From Bacillota bacterium (GTDB lineage: Bacteria > Bacillota > Clostridia > Christensenellales > Aristaeellaceae), in assembly GCA_023416585.1 (NCBI GenBank), contig JAEZHM010000089.1, positions 62,001-126,000 on the forward strand: 64,000 nucleotides of DNA. The letters are read 5' to 3'. The notes beneath the pieces are model-generated. The model was not told where the DNA came from. It ran no database searches and saw nothing but the letters and a program-made list of their open reading frames with translations. The position numbers and the translations under genes are program-made. Of the stretch, positions 25,250 through 34,800 are shown in pieces (the stretch's first letter is position 1; each line of letters begins with the position of its first letter).

Positions 25250-26851
25250 TTACTTTTTGATATTGGTATTGTAGTAGTCGTTGTACTGGGAAACGACGCT
25301 TTCAATGCCCAGCCCCTTCAACTGCGCCAGGAAGGAGTCATACTGGTCAAACCCAACTTCCCCGGTGATAAACTTATAGGACATTTCCTCCACCAGGGTC
25401 CCTACCGGCGTTGTGATCAGCGACTGCGCGTCCTTGGTATCCTGGTCGAAGGAAATCGCCCAGGGTTCAGGCCAGGAAGCGAATTCCGCCATCTGATCCA
25501 TGGTGTAGCCGGTGAATTTCTCCAGGTTTGCCTTCCAGCCCAGGGGATCGGGGTAAATCTCAAATATATTTACGCCGGCATAGAAGCTCATAAGGTCATT
25601 CAGGTTGGTCTTGCCTTCTTCACCGGTGGTGGTGATGGTATCTTTGAACACGGGCTTGCCGTCCACCAGGTCATAGGTTACACCTTCAATGCCATAGCCT
25701 AAGAGGTTAAAGAACTTCTCAGACAGCTCCCAGTCCAGCAGGGACAGGATTTCGTTTACATAGGGGGAATCCGTCTTGATGATCATGCCATACCAGGGGC
25801 TAACGGTGGAAAGACCCCAGTAGTGGGAGGGTTTGCCGTTATGCTCCAAGGGTTTGATATACTTGAAGTCAACGCTGTCGCCCATGTTCATGCTCTTGGC
25901 GATGGAGTTGATGCTGTTCGCATTTTCATACTGCATCTCCCAGACATAGCTCTCCGAAATGAAGCTTTTCTGGGAAGCCAAGGTCTGGCGCCAGTCGTCG
26001 CCCGCAAACACATACTGGGGGAATTGGGGATCATATAGTTCTTCCGTATACAGCTTGTTCAGGTATTCCAGCATCTCCCGGTATTCGGGCATAAGGGGTC
26101 CAAACTGATAAGCGTCCTTGCCGCTGAAGTAGGATGTGCTTGGGCTGGTGCCAAATACCCTGGACCAAACGGTAAGGGTTTCGGGTACTGTGTAGGATGT
26201 CACGGGGTAAGAGTTGGGATAGGCTTCCTTCAGTTTTTTCGCGGCCTGATACAATTCTTCCGTATTGGTGGGGAAAGCGATGCTGTTGGCCTCAAAAGCC
26301 TTGGCGTTTACAAAAAAGCCGGTGGGAATCGTCCTGTATGGATACAGGTAAGGGAAAATGTAAGCGTCGCCGTTCTCGTCCTGGAAGAGCGTTTTCGCCT
26401 CGGGATACGCTTCGTAGTAAGCCTTTAGATTGGGCAGCTTGTCCGCATATTTGCTGATGCCTACAAACTTGCCTGCCTGGCCGTAAAGCCGGCTGATTTC
26501 CGCGACGCTTCTGCCGCCGGAAACGCCAATGAGCATGATGTCCGGCCAATCCTTGCTGTCGGCGGTGAGCAGAAGGGATTCCTTCTCTTCGTAGCCATCC
26601 GCAGGGGCATTGTACACAAGCTTGATGTTGGTAAGCTTCTCAAACTCCTTAACCAACGCATTGTCGGGGTTGAAGTCGCCCCAATACCAGGAGAACACAT
26701 TGAGGGTGATGGGGTCCTTGAGGGGGAAGGAAAGGGGCTCAAAGGCTGCCACATCCTCCGCCAGGGCCGTCGTTCCCAATGGAAGGGCGGCTGTCATGAG
26801 TACCAGGGCAAACATCAGGGCTAGACCTTTCTTCCATACTTTGCGCGTCAT
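25250..26851 (-). CDS. ABC sugar importer 2, extracellular solute-binding protein
   Basis: A 533-residue extracellular solute-binding protein of the family 1/LipO-like group. The signal peptide (MTRKVWKKGLALMFALVLMT, cleaved after TTALA) contains no cysteine at all, so it is not a lipoprotein. Mature motifs are LVKEFEKLTNIKLVYNAP and DWPDIMLIGVSGG. ATG 26851 follows AAAGGAGG. Both permease genes lie directly upstream on the same strand, the reverse of importer 1. The amino-sugar enzymes further along the operon suggest an N-acetylated oligosaccharide as ligand; that is inference. Confidence 0.85.
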   Translation of the reverse strand: MTRKVWKKGLALMFALVLMTAALPLGTTALAEDVAAFEPLSFPLKDPITLNVFSWYWGDFNPDNALVKEFEKLTNIKLVYNAPADGYEEKESLLLTADSKDWPDIMLIGVSGGRSVAEISRLYGQAGKFVGISKYADKLPNLKAYYEAYPEAKTLFQDENGDAYIFPYLYPYRTIPTGFFVNAKAFEANSIAFPTNTEELYQAAKKLKEAYPNSYPVTSYTVPETLTVWSRVFGTSPSTSYFSGKDAYQFGPLMPEYREMLEYLNKLYTEELYDPQFPQYVFAGDDWRQTLASQKSFISESYVWEMQYENANSINSIAKSMNMGDSVDFKYIKPLEHNGKPSHYWGLSTVSPWYGMIIKTDSPYVNEILSLLDWELSEKFFNLLGYGIEGVTYDLVDGKPVFKDTITTTGEEGKTNLNDLMSFYAGVNIFEIYPDPLGWKANLEKFTGYTMDQMAEFASWPEPWAISFDQDTKDAQSLITTPVGTLVEEMSYKFITGEVGFDQYDSFLAQLKGLGIESVVSQYNDYYNTNIKK

Positions 26852-26919
26852 GATTCTTTCTCCTCCTTTACTGATATGAAACCAATATTGTAACGACAAA
26901 GTCGTCCAATCCTTGTGCT

Positions 26920-27804
26920 TTAGCCCTTGATAGAGCCTATCATGATACCCTTGACAAAGTACTTTTGCAAGAACGGATAGACCATGATGATCGGCAGGAT
27001 CGTGATGATGATAATGGCGCAGCGTACCGTCTGCTCGCTGACTCCCGCAGGCTTGAAAGATGAGATGATGCTTCGCATTTTGGAGGTGGGCTGAAAGGTA
27101 ATCAACACCTTGCGCACAATCATCTGCAGGGGATACATGTTTTGATCCTCAATAAACAGCATGGCATTGAACCAGGAGTTCCAGTGGCCTACAATGCTCC
27201 AAAGGGCAATGGTGGCCATGATGGGTTTGGCCAGGGGCGTGTAGATGCGGCTTAGGATGGTAAGTTCCGAAGCGCCGTCCATCAAAGCCGTTTCCCGAAG
27301 GCTGAGTGGAATGCTGGCCTGAAAATACGTCTTGCAGATAATGATATACCATACGGACACACCGGGCAGAATGATCGACCAGATGGTATTATCCAGGTTC
27401 AGCGTGCGGACAAGAAGATAATAGGGGATCAAGCCGCCTGAAAAATACATGGTGATGGTGAGAAAAACAAGAAACACAGCCTTGCCCCTGAACTTTTTAA
27501 CGGCCAGTGGGTATGCGGTAAGCAGCGTAAGCGCAAGCGTCAGCAGTGTTCCGGTCCCCGCGTATAAGATGGTGTTGGCGTAGCCGCGCCAGATCATGGA
27601 ATCAGACAGAGCCGCCTTATAGGCGTTTAGGTTCAGCCCCTTGGGCAGAAGCTTCACCATGCCCATGATGACGTATTCGTTCTTGCTCAGCGATATAGCT
27701 ATTACATATAGGAAGGGATACAGCATCACCAGCACTACCAAAGCGGAAAGCAGGTATGCGCCTATTCCTACCAGCCTGTCGGACCCTGTTTGACGGTATT
27801 TCAT
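26920..27804 (-). CDS. ABC sugar importer 2, LplC-type permease
   Basis: A 294-residue inner-membrane permease with six predicted helices. The coupling loop RETALMDGASELTILSRIYT is near residues 165-185, and the C-terminus MIGSIKG is typical of LplC. In the loop the usual EAA is ETA. AGGAGG precedes the ATG by seven bases, and the gene starts 12 bases after the partner permease stop. It forms a heterodimer with the product of the gene at 27817. Confidence 0.9.
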   Translation of the reverse strand: MKYRQTGSDRLVGIGAYLLSALVVLVMLYPFLYVIAISLSKNEYVIMGMVKLLPKGLNLNAYKAALSDSMIWRGYANTILYAGTGTLLTLALTLLTAYPLAVKKFRGKAVFLVFLTITMYFSGGLIPYYLLVRTLNLDNTIWSIILPGVSVWYIIICKTYFQASIPLSLRETALMDGASELTILSRIYTPLAKPIMATIALWSIVGHWNSWFNAMLFIEDQNMYPLQMIVRKVLITFQPTSKMRSIISSFKPAGVSEQTVRCAIIIITILPIIMVYPFLQKYFVKGIMIGSIKG

Positions 27805-27816
27805 GCGCTTTCCTCC

Positions 27817-28734
27817 TTACCAGAAAGAATAACCGGACAATTTTTTCATGGTGCGATTGGCTGCGTAGACCAACGCGAAGGAAATGATGGAATTGAGGAC
27901 CCCCACGGCAATGCCATAGCTGTAATTGGCGTTTTGCAAGCCGTTTCGGTAGATATAGGTAGCCAGCACATCCGACGTGGCGTAGGTGGCAGGGTTGTAC
28001 ATCAGCACGATCTTTTCAAAGGAGGCACCCAGAAGCCCGCCTACAGCCAGTATGAATTGGATGCTGATGGTAGGGAGGATGGAGGGGATGGTGATGTAGC
28101 GGATGCGCTGCAGCCGTGTGGCGCCGTCGATGATGGATGCTTCGTAAATCTCTTCCGACACAGCTACAATGGCAGCCAGGTAAAGGATGCTCCCCCAGCC
28201 TACCCCTTGCCAAACCTCCGAAATGATGTAAATGCCGCGGAAAGAGGCCGAGCTGCTCATAAAATTGACAGCCTTTATTCCAAAAAGGCGCAGCATGGAA
28301 TTCATAACTCCATCGATGGATAAAAACTCTTTCATCATGCCCACCACGATCACCGTGGAAATAAAATAGGGCAGATAGGAAATGGTCTGGGATACCTTTT
28401 TGAAGGGGCCATCCTTCAGCTCGTTGAAGCACAACGCCAGCAAAATGGGGGCGGGAAAACAGAAAAGGAGAGACAGTACGCCTAAAATCACCGTGTTCAT
28501 AAACGCCCTGGGGATCATGGAATCGGCAAATACCATCTTGAAGTATTTGAGCCCGACCCAGGGGCTTTCCAAAATCGATGTCAAGCCATTGTAGTTTTTG
28601 AACGCAAGGCTGATGCCGTAATAAGGCAGATAATAAAAGACCAGCACCAGTACGGTGGTAGGCAGCAAAAATACATACAGCCACCGGTCCGTATACAGGT
28701 CCTTTCGAAGCTGGCGCCAATACTTCCCTTTCAT
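27817..28734 (-). CDS. ABC sugar importer 2, LplB-type permease
   Basis: A 305-residue permease with six helices. It has the loop YEASIIDGATRLQRIRYITI, the LplB-like segment EVWQGVGWGSILYLAAI and the end SGYSFW. ATG 28734 overlaps the TGA of the preceding isomerase gene (ATGA), which indicates translational coupling; a longer frame upstream is ignored because it would lie inside that gene. It is membrane-bound and works with the LplC-type partner and an ATPase encoded elsewhere. Confidence 0.9.
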   Translation of the reverse strand: MKGKYWRQLRKDLYTDRWLYVFLLPTTVLVLVFYYLPYYGISLAFKNYNGLTSILESPWVGLKYFKMVFADSMIPRAFMNTVILGVLSLLFCFPAPILLALCFNELKDGPFKKVSQTISYLPYFISTVIVVGMMKEFLSIDGVMNSMLRLFGIKAVNFMSSSASFRGIYIISEVWQGVGWGSILYLAAIVAVSEEIYEASIIDGATRLQRIRYITIPSILPTISIQFILAVGGLLGASFEKIVLMYNPATYATSDVLATYIYRNGLQNANYSYGIAVGVLNSIISFALVYAANRTMKKLSGYSFW

Positions 28735-29546
28735 AGGCCTAAACTCCTCAAATAGGCGATGCTTAAATCGGCGGATGCAAGGGGATCCAAACACTCCAGT
28801 TCAATAGAAGCAACACCGTCAAAGCCGCCTTGCTGGAGGATAGCAAAGACCTCAGGCAGGGGTACGGCGCCACGGCCCAGCGGGCATCCATCATACCATG
28901 CACCTTTAAGGGTAGGCCAGCCAACGCCCTCCTTGGAAAGAGCATAATCCTTTACGTGCAGCAGCGATACCTGGCCGGATAGGTTCTTTGCGGCCTCCAC
29001 AGGCGCTTCGTCCACAAACAGGAAATTGGCTGTGTCGAAGTTGGAGCGCAGATAAGGTGAATTGAATGAAGACAACAGGCCAGCCACCTGACGGCTATCG
29101 GCGGCAAATACGCCATGGTTTTCCAGGCAAAGCGTGATCCCTTTTTGCGCCGCATAGTCTACGCATGGTTCATAACACTCTTTGATAGAGGCAATCCCAT
29201 CCTCAAAGCCGGGAACACTGTCCTTTACATCCCCCGAAAAAACGCGCATCAGCGGCGCTCCGATACGCTTGGCAATATCGATCTGACGAATCATATAATC
29301 GATCTGCTTCTGGCGAAGCTCCCTGGTGGGCTGAACAAAATCATTGCATACAGACCAAACCGCAGGCTGCAAACGCTTATGATCCATAATGGACAGACAA
29401 TCGTTAAGGCTGCTCTCTACATAAAAATCAAGCAATTCCACATAGGCGATACCGTGTTCCGCACAATAATCCGCAAACCCCTGAAAATCCATTTGATGGC
29501 CGGTTATCAGCTCCTGAAACGACCACATGCTCATACAAAGCTTCAT
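28731..29546 (-). CDS. Sugar phosphate isomerase/epimerase (TIM barrel)
   Basis: A 271-residue xylose-isomerase-like TIM barrel of the AP-endonuclease-2 family. Typical strand ends are visible: LCMSMWSFQEL at the N-terminus, MRVFSGDV, LCLENHGVFA (metal-binding Glu), SNFDTANFL, LLHVKDYA and GVASIELECLDPLAS at the end. These enzymes isomerise or epimerise keto or phosphorylated sugars using a divalent metal. It lies between an oxidoreductase gene and the importer genes, and ATGA couples it to the permease. The substrate is unknown; paired action with a Gfo/Idh/MocA enzyme is common in inositol-type or 3-keto-sugar pathways. Confidence 0.85.
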   Translation of the reverse strand: MKLCMSMWSFQELITGHQMDFQGFADYCAEHGIAYVELLDFYVESSLNDCLSIMDHKRLQPAVWSVCNDFVQPTRELRQKQIDYMIRQIDIAKRIGAPLMRVFSGDVKDSVPGFEDGIASIKECYEPCVDYAAQKGITLCLENHGVFAADSRQVAGLLSSFNSPYLRSNFDTANFLFVDEAPVEAAKNLSGQVSLLHVKDYALSKEGVGWPTLKGAWYDGCPLGRGAVPLPEVFAILQQGGFDGVASIELECLDPLASADLSIAYLRSLGL

Positions 29547-29558
29547 ACGCCATCTCCC

Positions 29559-30614
29559 TTATCTTGTAATTAAGATCTCCCGTCCCGATTGGGCAGACTT
29601 GTACAGCGCATCCACAATGCGCATCACCTCGACGCCATCGGAGGCCGTGCATAATGCGGAAGTTTTCCCTTCGCATACTGATATGAAATGGGCAATCTCC
29701 CGGTCAAAGTCATAGTTGGGGCTTTCTGGATGATTGGAGTGATTGAGTTTCCGGTCAACCGGCTTCCCTTCCTCGTCCTCAAAAACGGCCACACTGGGAT
29801 AGGCCTTTGCGCCGCCCTTGGTGCCGTAGACCTCAAACTGGAACACATCCTCCGGTATGTGATGGTTCCAGCTCGTTTCCATCAGCACCGTCACTCCGTT
29901 ATCCATACGGATCAGGGCCGTGGCAAAGTCCTCCACGTCATGAATAGTGCCTTCTTCAATGCTCATGTGAGGGGAAGCGCTTTCACAGGACAGAGATCCT
30001 GGCATTTTGTGGGTGGAAGCCGACACGGAAATTGCATTGCCCCCTGCAACATAGCGGGCCAGATCCAGCACATGCACGCCAAGATCTATCACCGGCCCGC
30101 CGCCGGAACGCACGGAATCGCCAAACCAGCCGCCGGGATATCCGTGCCTGCGTAAATAAGTGGATTTTATGTAGTACACATCCCCCAGGCGCCCGGACTG
30201 TACCTGCTCCCGAAGGAGATTGATACCATCCTCATACCTGGTGCAAAAGCCCGGCATCAAAACGCAGTTATTTGCTTGTGCGGCGTTTTCCATAGCCAGG
30301 GCCTCAGCTACATTCATCGCCAGGGGCTTTTCGCACAGTACATGGATGCCGCGGTTCAATACATCTATGGAAACAGGGCCATGGGCGCTGTTCCAGGTAC
30401 ATACGGAAACCGCGTCCAGCTTTTCGTTTTCCATCATTTCCAAATGGCTTCCGTACGCGCGGGGGATGTTATAAAGGCCCGCAAAATCCTGTGCCCGCTG
30501 CTTTTGAATATCGCATACGGCGCAAACTTGTACGTTTTCAAGAAGCTGGTACGCCTGCATATGGCAATGGGCAATATTTCCCGCCCCCACGATTCCGATA
30601 TTCACTTTACGCAT
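29559..30614 (-). CDS. Gfo/Idh/MocA family oxidoreductase
   Basis: A 351-residue NAD(P)-dependent dehydrogenase. The start VNIGIVGAGNIAHCHM holds the GxGxxA dinucleotide loop, the segment HVLCEKPLAMNVAEAL is the conserved EKP region, and GGGPVIDLGVHVLDLARYV holds the catalytic Asp/His. It is the first structural gene of the minus-strand operon, 112 bases after the AraC gene. AGGAG lies seven bases before the ATG. With the following isomerase gene (12 bases away) it may form a two-step oxidation-isomerisation of the imported sugar. Confidence 0.87.
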   Translation of the reverse strand: MRKVNIGIVGAGNIAHCHMQAYQLLENVQVCAVCDIQKQRAQDFAGLYNIPRAYGSHLEMMENEKLDAVSVCTWNSAHGPVSIDVLNRGIHVLCEKPLAMNVAEALAMENAAQANNCVLMPGFCTRYEDGINLLREQVQSGRLGDVYYIKSTYLRRHGYPGGWFGDSVRSGGGPVIDLGVHVLDLARYVAGGNAISVSASTHKMPGSLSCESASPHMSIEEGTIHDVEDFATALIRMDNGVTVLMETSWNHHIPEDVFQFEVYGTKGGAKAYPSVAVFEDEEGKPVDRKLNHSNHPESPNYDFDREIAHFISVCEGKTSALCTASDGVEVMRIVDALYKSAQSGREILITR

Positions 30615-30726
30615 AAAAGACTCCTATGCAGATATAGTCATCATTGACCTGACCCTATCTTATCGCATGGAGCCTTCTTTTGTATTTGCTTAAATCAACT
30701 GAAAAATTTGTCGCATTATGCTGTTA

Positions 30727-31623
30727 CTATGCCGGACCCTTATTCTTCCCCTGGCCCCTGCACTTGCTAGGAGGAAACCCCACCGCCTTTTTAAACGCCT
30801 TGCTGAAAGAATGGATGGATTGATACTGTAAGCTCAAGGCAATTTCGCTGATGGACACGTCCTCCTCTTTCAGCATTGCAAGAGCCGTTTCAATCCGGCG
30901 TTTATTGTAGTATTCCTGCATGGAAATGCCCATCTCAGCCGTGAAAAGATGGGATAAGTAAGAGTAACTGTAATTTAGCCGCTTTGCGATGTCTGTCATC
31001 CCAGTCATAAAAAGAATGTTGTTGTCAATATAGGATATAACCTCGCATACCGCCTTGTTTTTATAGTCAACGCTGCATTCCGGCTTTTTCCCTGGAAAAC
31101 CGGCAAAATCACGGCAGGTAAGGATAAGGATCTGGATCATATAGGTTTCGATCATCAGTCTGGAAAACTCTCCGGGGGAGATGAATTCCCGGAGCAGAGC
31201 GGAAAAAGGTGTGCCCATACTGAAGCTGTCCTGGCGCAAGGGATGCAGTACGGTATGCAATATGCTTTCCATGGCGGCCAAAGGCTCATCCCTTGCCAGT
31301 TTTTCCGAAAAGTTGAAAGCCAGATAGTAAAAACGGAGGGGGTCTTCCCGATCCGCAACGAAATCATGCTCCTGCCCGGGCAAGCATAAAAAAACATTCC
31401 CTTTTTCCACGGGATATGTTTTGCCGTCTAAATAAAACACGCCCTTGCCCGAAATAACATAGCTGATTTCATAACAGACCTGCATGTGGCGTCCTGTTTC
31501 AAAATCCCCTTCACAGCACAGATCCCCAATTTGATAAAGATCAAGTCCTTGATACTGTTCCGGTGCTTCCCACAGGCTGGCATCGAAATGAAATCTTTTC
31601 CCTTCATAATCGGATATATTCAT
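30727..31623 (-). CDS. AraC family regulator with N-terminal cupin sensor
   Basis: A 298-residue regulator. The N-terminal ~150 residues form a cupin-like sugar-binding barrel (QVCYEISYVISGKGVFYLDG, VFLCLPGQEHDFVA). The C-terminal ~100 residues are the two helix-turn-helix units (MTDIAKRLNYSYSYLSHLF and ISEIALSLQYQSIHSFSKAF ending in GFPPSKCR). It is cytosolic, in contrast to the membrane-spanning AraC protein near 6 kb. It lies immediately upstream of and co-directional with the amino-sugar operon, which it probably activates in response to an intracellular sugar. Its own promoter has a good -35/-10 pair and a nearby palindrome. Confidence 0.9.
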   Translation of the reverse strand: MNISDYEGKRFHFDASLWEAPEQYQGLDLYQIGDLCCEGDFETGRHMQVCYEISYVISGKGVFYLDGKTYPVEKGNVFLCLPGQEHDFVADREDPLRFYYLAFNFSEKLARDEPLAAMESILHTVLHPLRQDSFSMGTPFSALLREFISPGEFSRLMIETYMIQILILTCRDFAGFPGKKPECSVDYKNKAVCEVISYIDNNILFMTGMTDIAKRLNYSYSYLSHLFTAEMGISMQEYYNKRRIETALAMLKEEDVSISEIALSLQYQSIHSFSKAFKKAVGFPPSKCRGQGKNKGPA

Positions 31624-31661
31624 TGCCTGCTCCTACCTGTCATCCTTTCCTCCCTATAACA

Positions 31662-31690
31662 ATCATAACAGATTTTCATACTGTAATCAA
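31662..31690 (-). promoter_or_regulatory. Promoter of the cupin-AraC gene
   Basis: The minus strand reads TTGATT (31690-31685), 17 bases and TATGAT (31667-31662), about 40 bases before the start codon. This is a good sigma-A promoter. Confidence 0.7.
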
Positions 31691-31709
31691 AAGATATACA
31701 ATATCTTTT
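31689..31709. promoter_or_regulatory. Perfect palindrome at the divergent control region
   Basis: AAAAGATAT (31689-31697), ACA, ATATCTTTT (31701-31709) is a perfect inverted repeat that abuts and overlaps by two bases the -35 box of the AraC promoter. It lies between the AraC gene and the divergent activase gene. It looks like an operator for a dimeric regulator, possibly the AraC protein itself. Confidence 0.55.
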
Positions 31710-31864
31710 AAACAATTTGACAGCAGCACATAAACAATACCGGTTTCTTCTGGGTTTCCGCTATCCGTAATCCCCCAGTCAAACCTATAAACGAATAATA
31801 CCAACACACGGCGGAAGAATAATGCACAAATAACTTTGGGGAGGAAGAAAAACTGAACTCCGCC

Positions 31865-34800
31865 ATGAAAAACAACAATGCTTGTGATAACAATATCATC
31901 CGGCTGGGCATCGATGTTGGCTCGACAACCATAAAGCTTGCATTTCTTGACAGTTACGACACATTGCTTGATTTTCGGTATTGCAGGCATTATGCCGATC
32001 TTTTAACAACGCTTCAAAAACTCCTATACGAATTGTATGACAGGTTTGGGAATACTCCCATGATTGCAGCCGTTACAGGGTCGGGAGGCCTTTCCATTTC
32101 TAAAAGATTGATTCTGCCCTTTGTTCAGGAAGTCATAGCGGGCGGCAAAGCCATTCAGCGGTATAACCCGGATGTGAAAACGATCATCGAACTGGGCGGC
32201 GAAGACGCAAAGCTGACCTTTTTGGAAAACGGAGCTGACCAGCGGATGAACGGAATCTGTGCCGGCGGAACAGGCGCGTTTATAGACCAGATGGCAGCAT
32301 TATTGAAAACCGATGCCGCAGGGCTGAACGCGCTTGCCCAAAGCGCTGCAACAATCTATCCCATTGCCGCGCGCTGCGGCGTATTCGCCAAAACAGATAT
32401 TCAGGCGCTGCTAAACGACGGCGCCCGGAAAGAAGATATGGCGGCCTCCATCTTTCAGGCGGTAGTCCACCAATTGATCGGCGGGCTGGCCTGCGGAAGA
32501 AAAATACAGGGCAAGGTGGCCTTTCTGGGCGGACCGCTGCATTTTCTTCCGCAGCTAAGACTTCGGTTCCAGAAAACTTTGGGGTTAAGCGATGATGAAA
32601 TGATCGTACCCGATAATGCGGAAGTTTACATGGCCATTGGCGCTGCGCTTTGCGTAAAAAAACAGGAAAGCGCCCATTCAGATGATAAAACAATATCGTT
32701 TGATCAGCTGCTTGAAAAGATCAAATCAACCCAAAATGTTCAGGGTCAGGCAGCCCGTCTTGTTCCGTTGTTTGAAAGCAAAGACGATTACAGGCGCTTT
32801 CGGGAAAGGCATGATCTTCATCGGGTGAAAAGAAACCCACTCACGACCCATCAGGGAAAATGCTTTCTGGGTCTTGATGTTGGTTCAACCACATGCAAGG
32901 CCGCTCTTATTGATGAAGAAGGCGCTCTTCTTTTCTCCTATTATGGACACAACGACGGAAGCCCGCTTCAGTCCTCTGTAACAATGCTTCGGGAAGTTTA
33001 CGCCCGCCTTCCCGCACAGGCGGAAATCGCCTACGCTGCCGTTACAGGCTATGGAGAAAATCTGATCAAAGCAGCGTTCTCCTGCGACTTGGGGGAAGTG
33101 GAGACCGTTGCCCACCTTAATGCTTCGGAGTGTTTTTTGAAGGGAGTGGAACTGATCCTGGATATCGGCGGGCAGGACATGAAATGCATCAAGGTGCAAA
33201 ATGGGATGATCAATAGTGTTCTGCTGAACGAAGCATGCTCCTCCGGCTGCGGCTCCTTTATTGAAACATTCGCAAAATCGCTGGATATGACCATCGAAGA
33301 TTTTGTTTTAAAAGGTATCAATGCCTCCTCCCCTGTTGACCTGGGGTCACGCTGCACGGTCTTCATGAATTCAAGGATCAAACAGGCTCAAAAGGAAGGC
33401 ACACCGGTGGAAGATATATCCGCCGGGCTTTGCTATTCCGTTGTCAAAAACGCGCTGTATAAAGTTATGAAGGTAAAGCACCCCTCCGAATTGGGCGACC
33501 GGATCATGGTACAGGGCGGAACGTTTCTGAACGACGCTGTATTGCGCAGCCTGGAGCTGATTTTGGGAAAGGAAGTTGTAAGGCCGGACATCGCCGGATA
33601 CATGGGCGCGTTCGGATCCGCCCTGTTGGCAAAAAGAGCTTGGAAAACGGGAATGAAGTCCACGCTGATTTCCGCATCACAATTGGATTCCTTCTCGGTG
33701 GAAACGAAGACAACCAGATGCTTAAAGTGCATGAACCGCTGCTTGCTGACTGTAAACGCCTTTCATGATGGGAGAAAGTATATTACAGGCAACCGCTGCG
33801 AAAAAGGCGCGGGCATGGAAAATCCAAATCCCATTCCCAATCTGTTTGAATACAAATACAAGAGGCTTTTCGAATACCAGCCGCTGGCTTTAACTAAAGC
33901 GCCCCGTGGTGTGATCGGCATACCCCGGGTGCTCAACATGTATGAAAACTATCCCTTTTGGTTCACTTTTTTTACAGCGCTGGGTTTTCGTGTCGTACTG
34001 TCCCCTCATTCCAGCCGCAAACTGTACGAAAGCGGGATCGATACCGTTTCCTCCGACACGGCCTGCTACCCCGCAAAGCTCGTCCATGGCCATATCCTGG
34101 CCCTGGTCAAACAAAATATCAAGCACATTTTTTATCCCTGCATTCCCAAGGAACATGCGGAAGTCAAAAATGCCGACAATCATTACAACTGTCCGATGGT
34201 GATTTCCTATCCGGAAGTCATCCGCACAAACATGGATGTACTGCGCGATAATGGCGTGCGCTTCCATCAACCATTTCTGCCGTACGATGTAAAGGACGGG
34301 CTGGCACAAAGGCTGTTTGAAGAATTCCGTGATTTCGGACTTACGCCAAGGGAAGTCAGCCATGCGATAGACCTGGCCTTCGCGGAAGATCAAAGGTTCA
34401 AGGAGGATATACGGGAAAAAGGCGCAGAAATTCTTCACTGGCTCAAAGAAACCGGCAATTTGGGGCTGGTTCTGTCGGGCAGGCCGTATCACCTGGACCC
34501 GGAAGTGAACCACGGCATCCCGAATGTACTGACAGCATTGGGCATGGCCGTATTGACCGAGGATTCTGTGGCTCACTTGGGCCATGTTGAGCGGCCCTTG
34601 CGCGTTCGCGATCAGTGGATGTATCACTCCCGGCTGTACGAGGCGGCGGATTTTGTATCCAGGCAGGAGAATCTTGAACTTGTGCAGCTGAACTCCTTCG
34701 GCTGCGGCCCGGATTCCATCGCGTCTGACCAGGCGCAGGAGATATTGGAGCGGCAAAACAAAACCTACACCATGATCAAAATCGATGAGGCCTGCAACCT

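Noticed and set aside
33890..34756. 288-codon antisense frame inside the activase gene
   Set aside because: The sense strand encodes conserved motifs throughout; the antisense protein has low-complexity composition.
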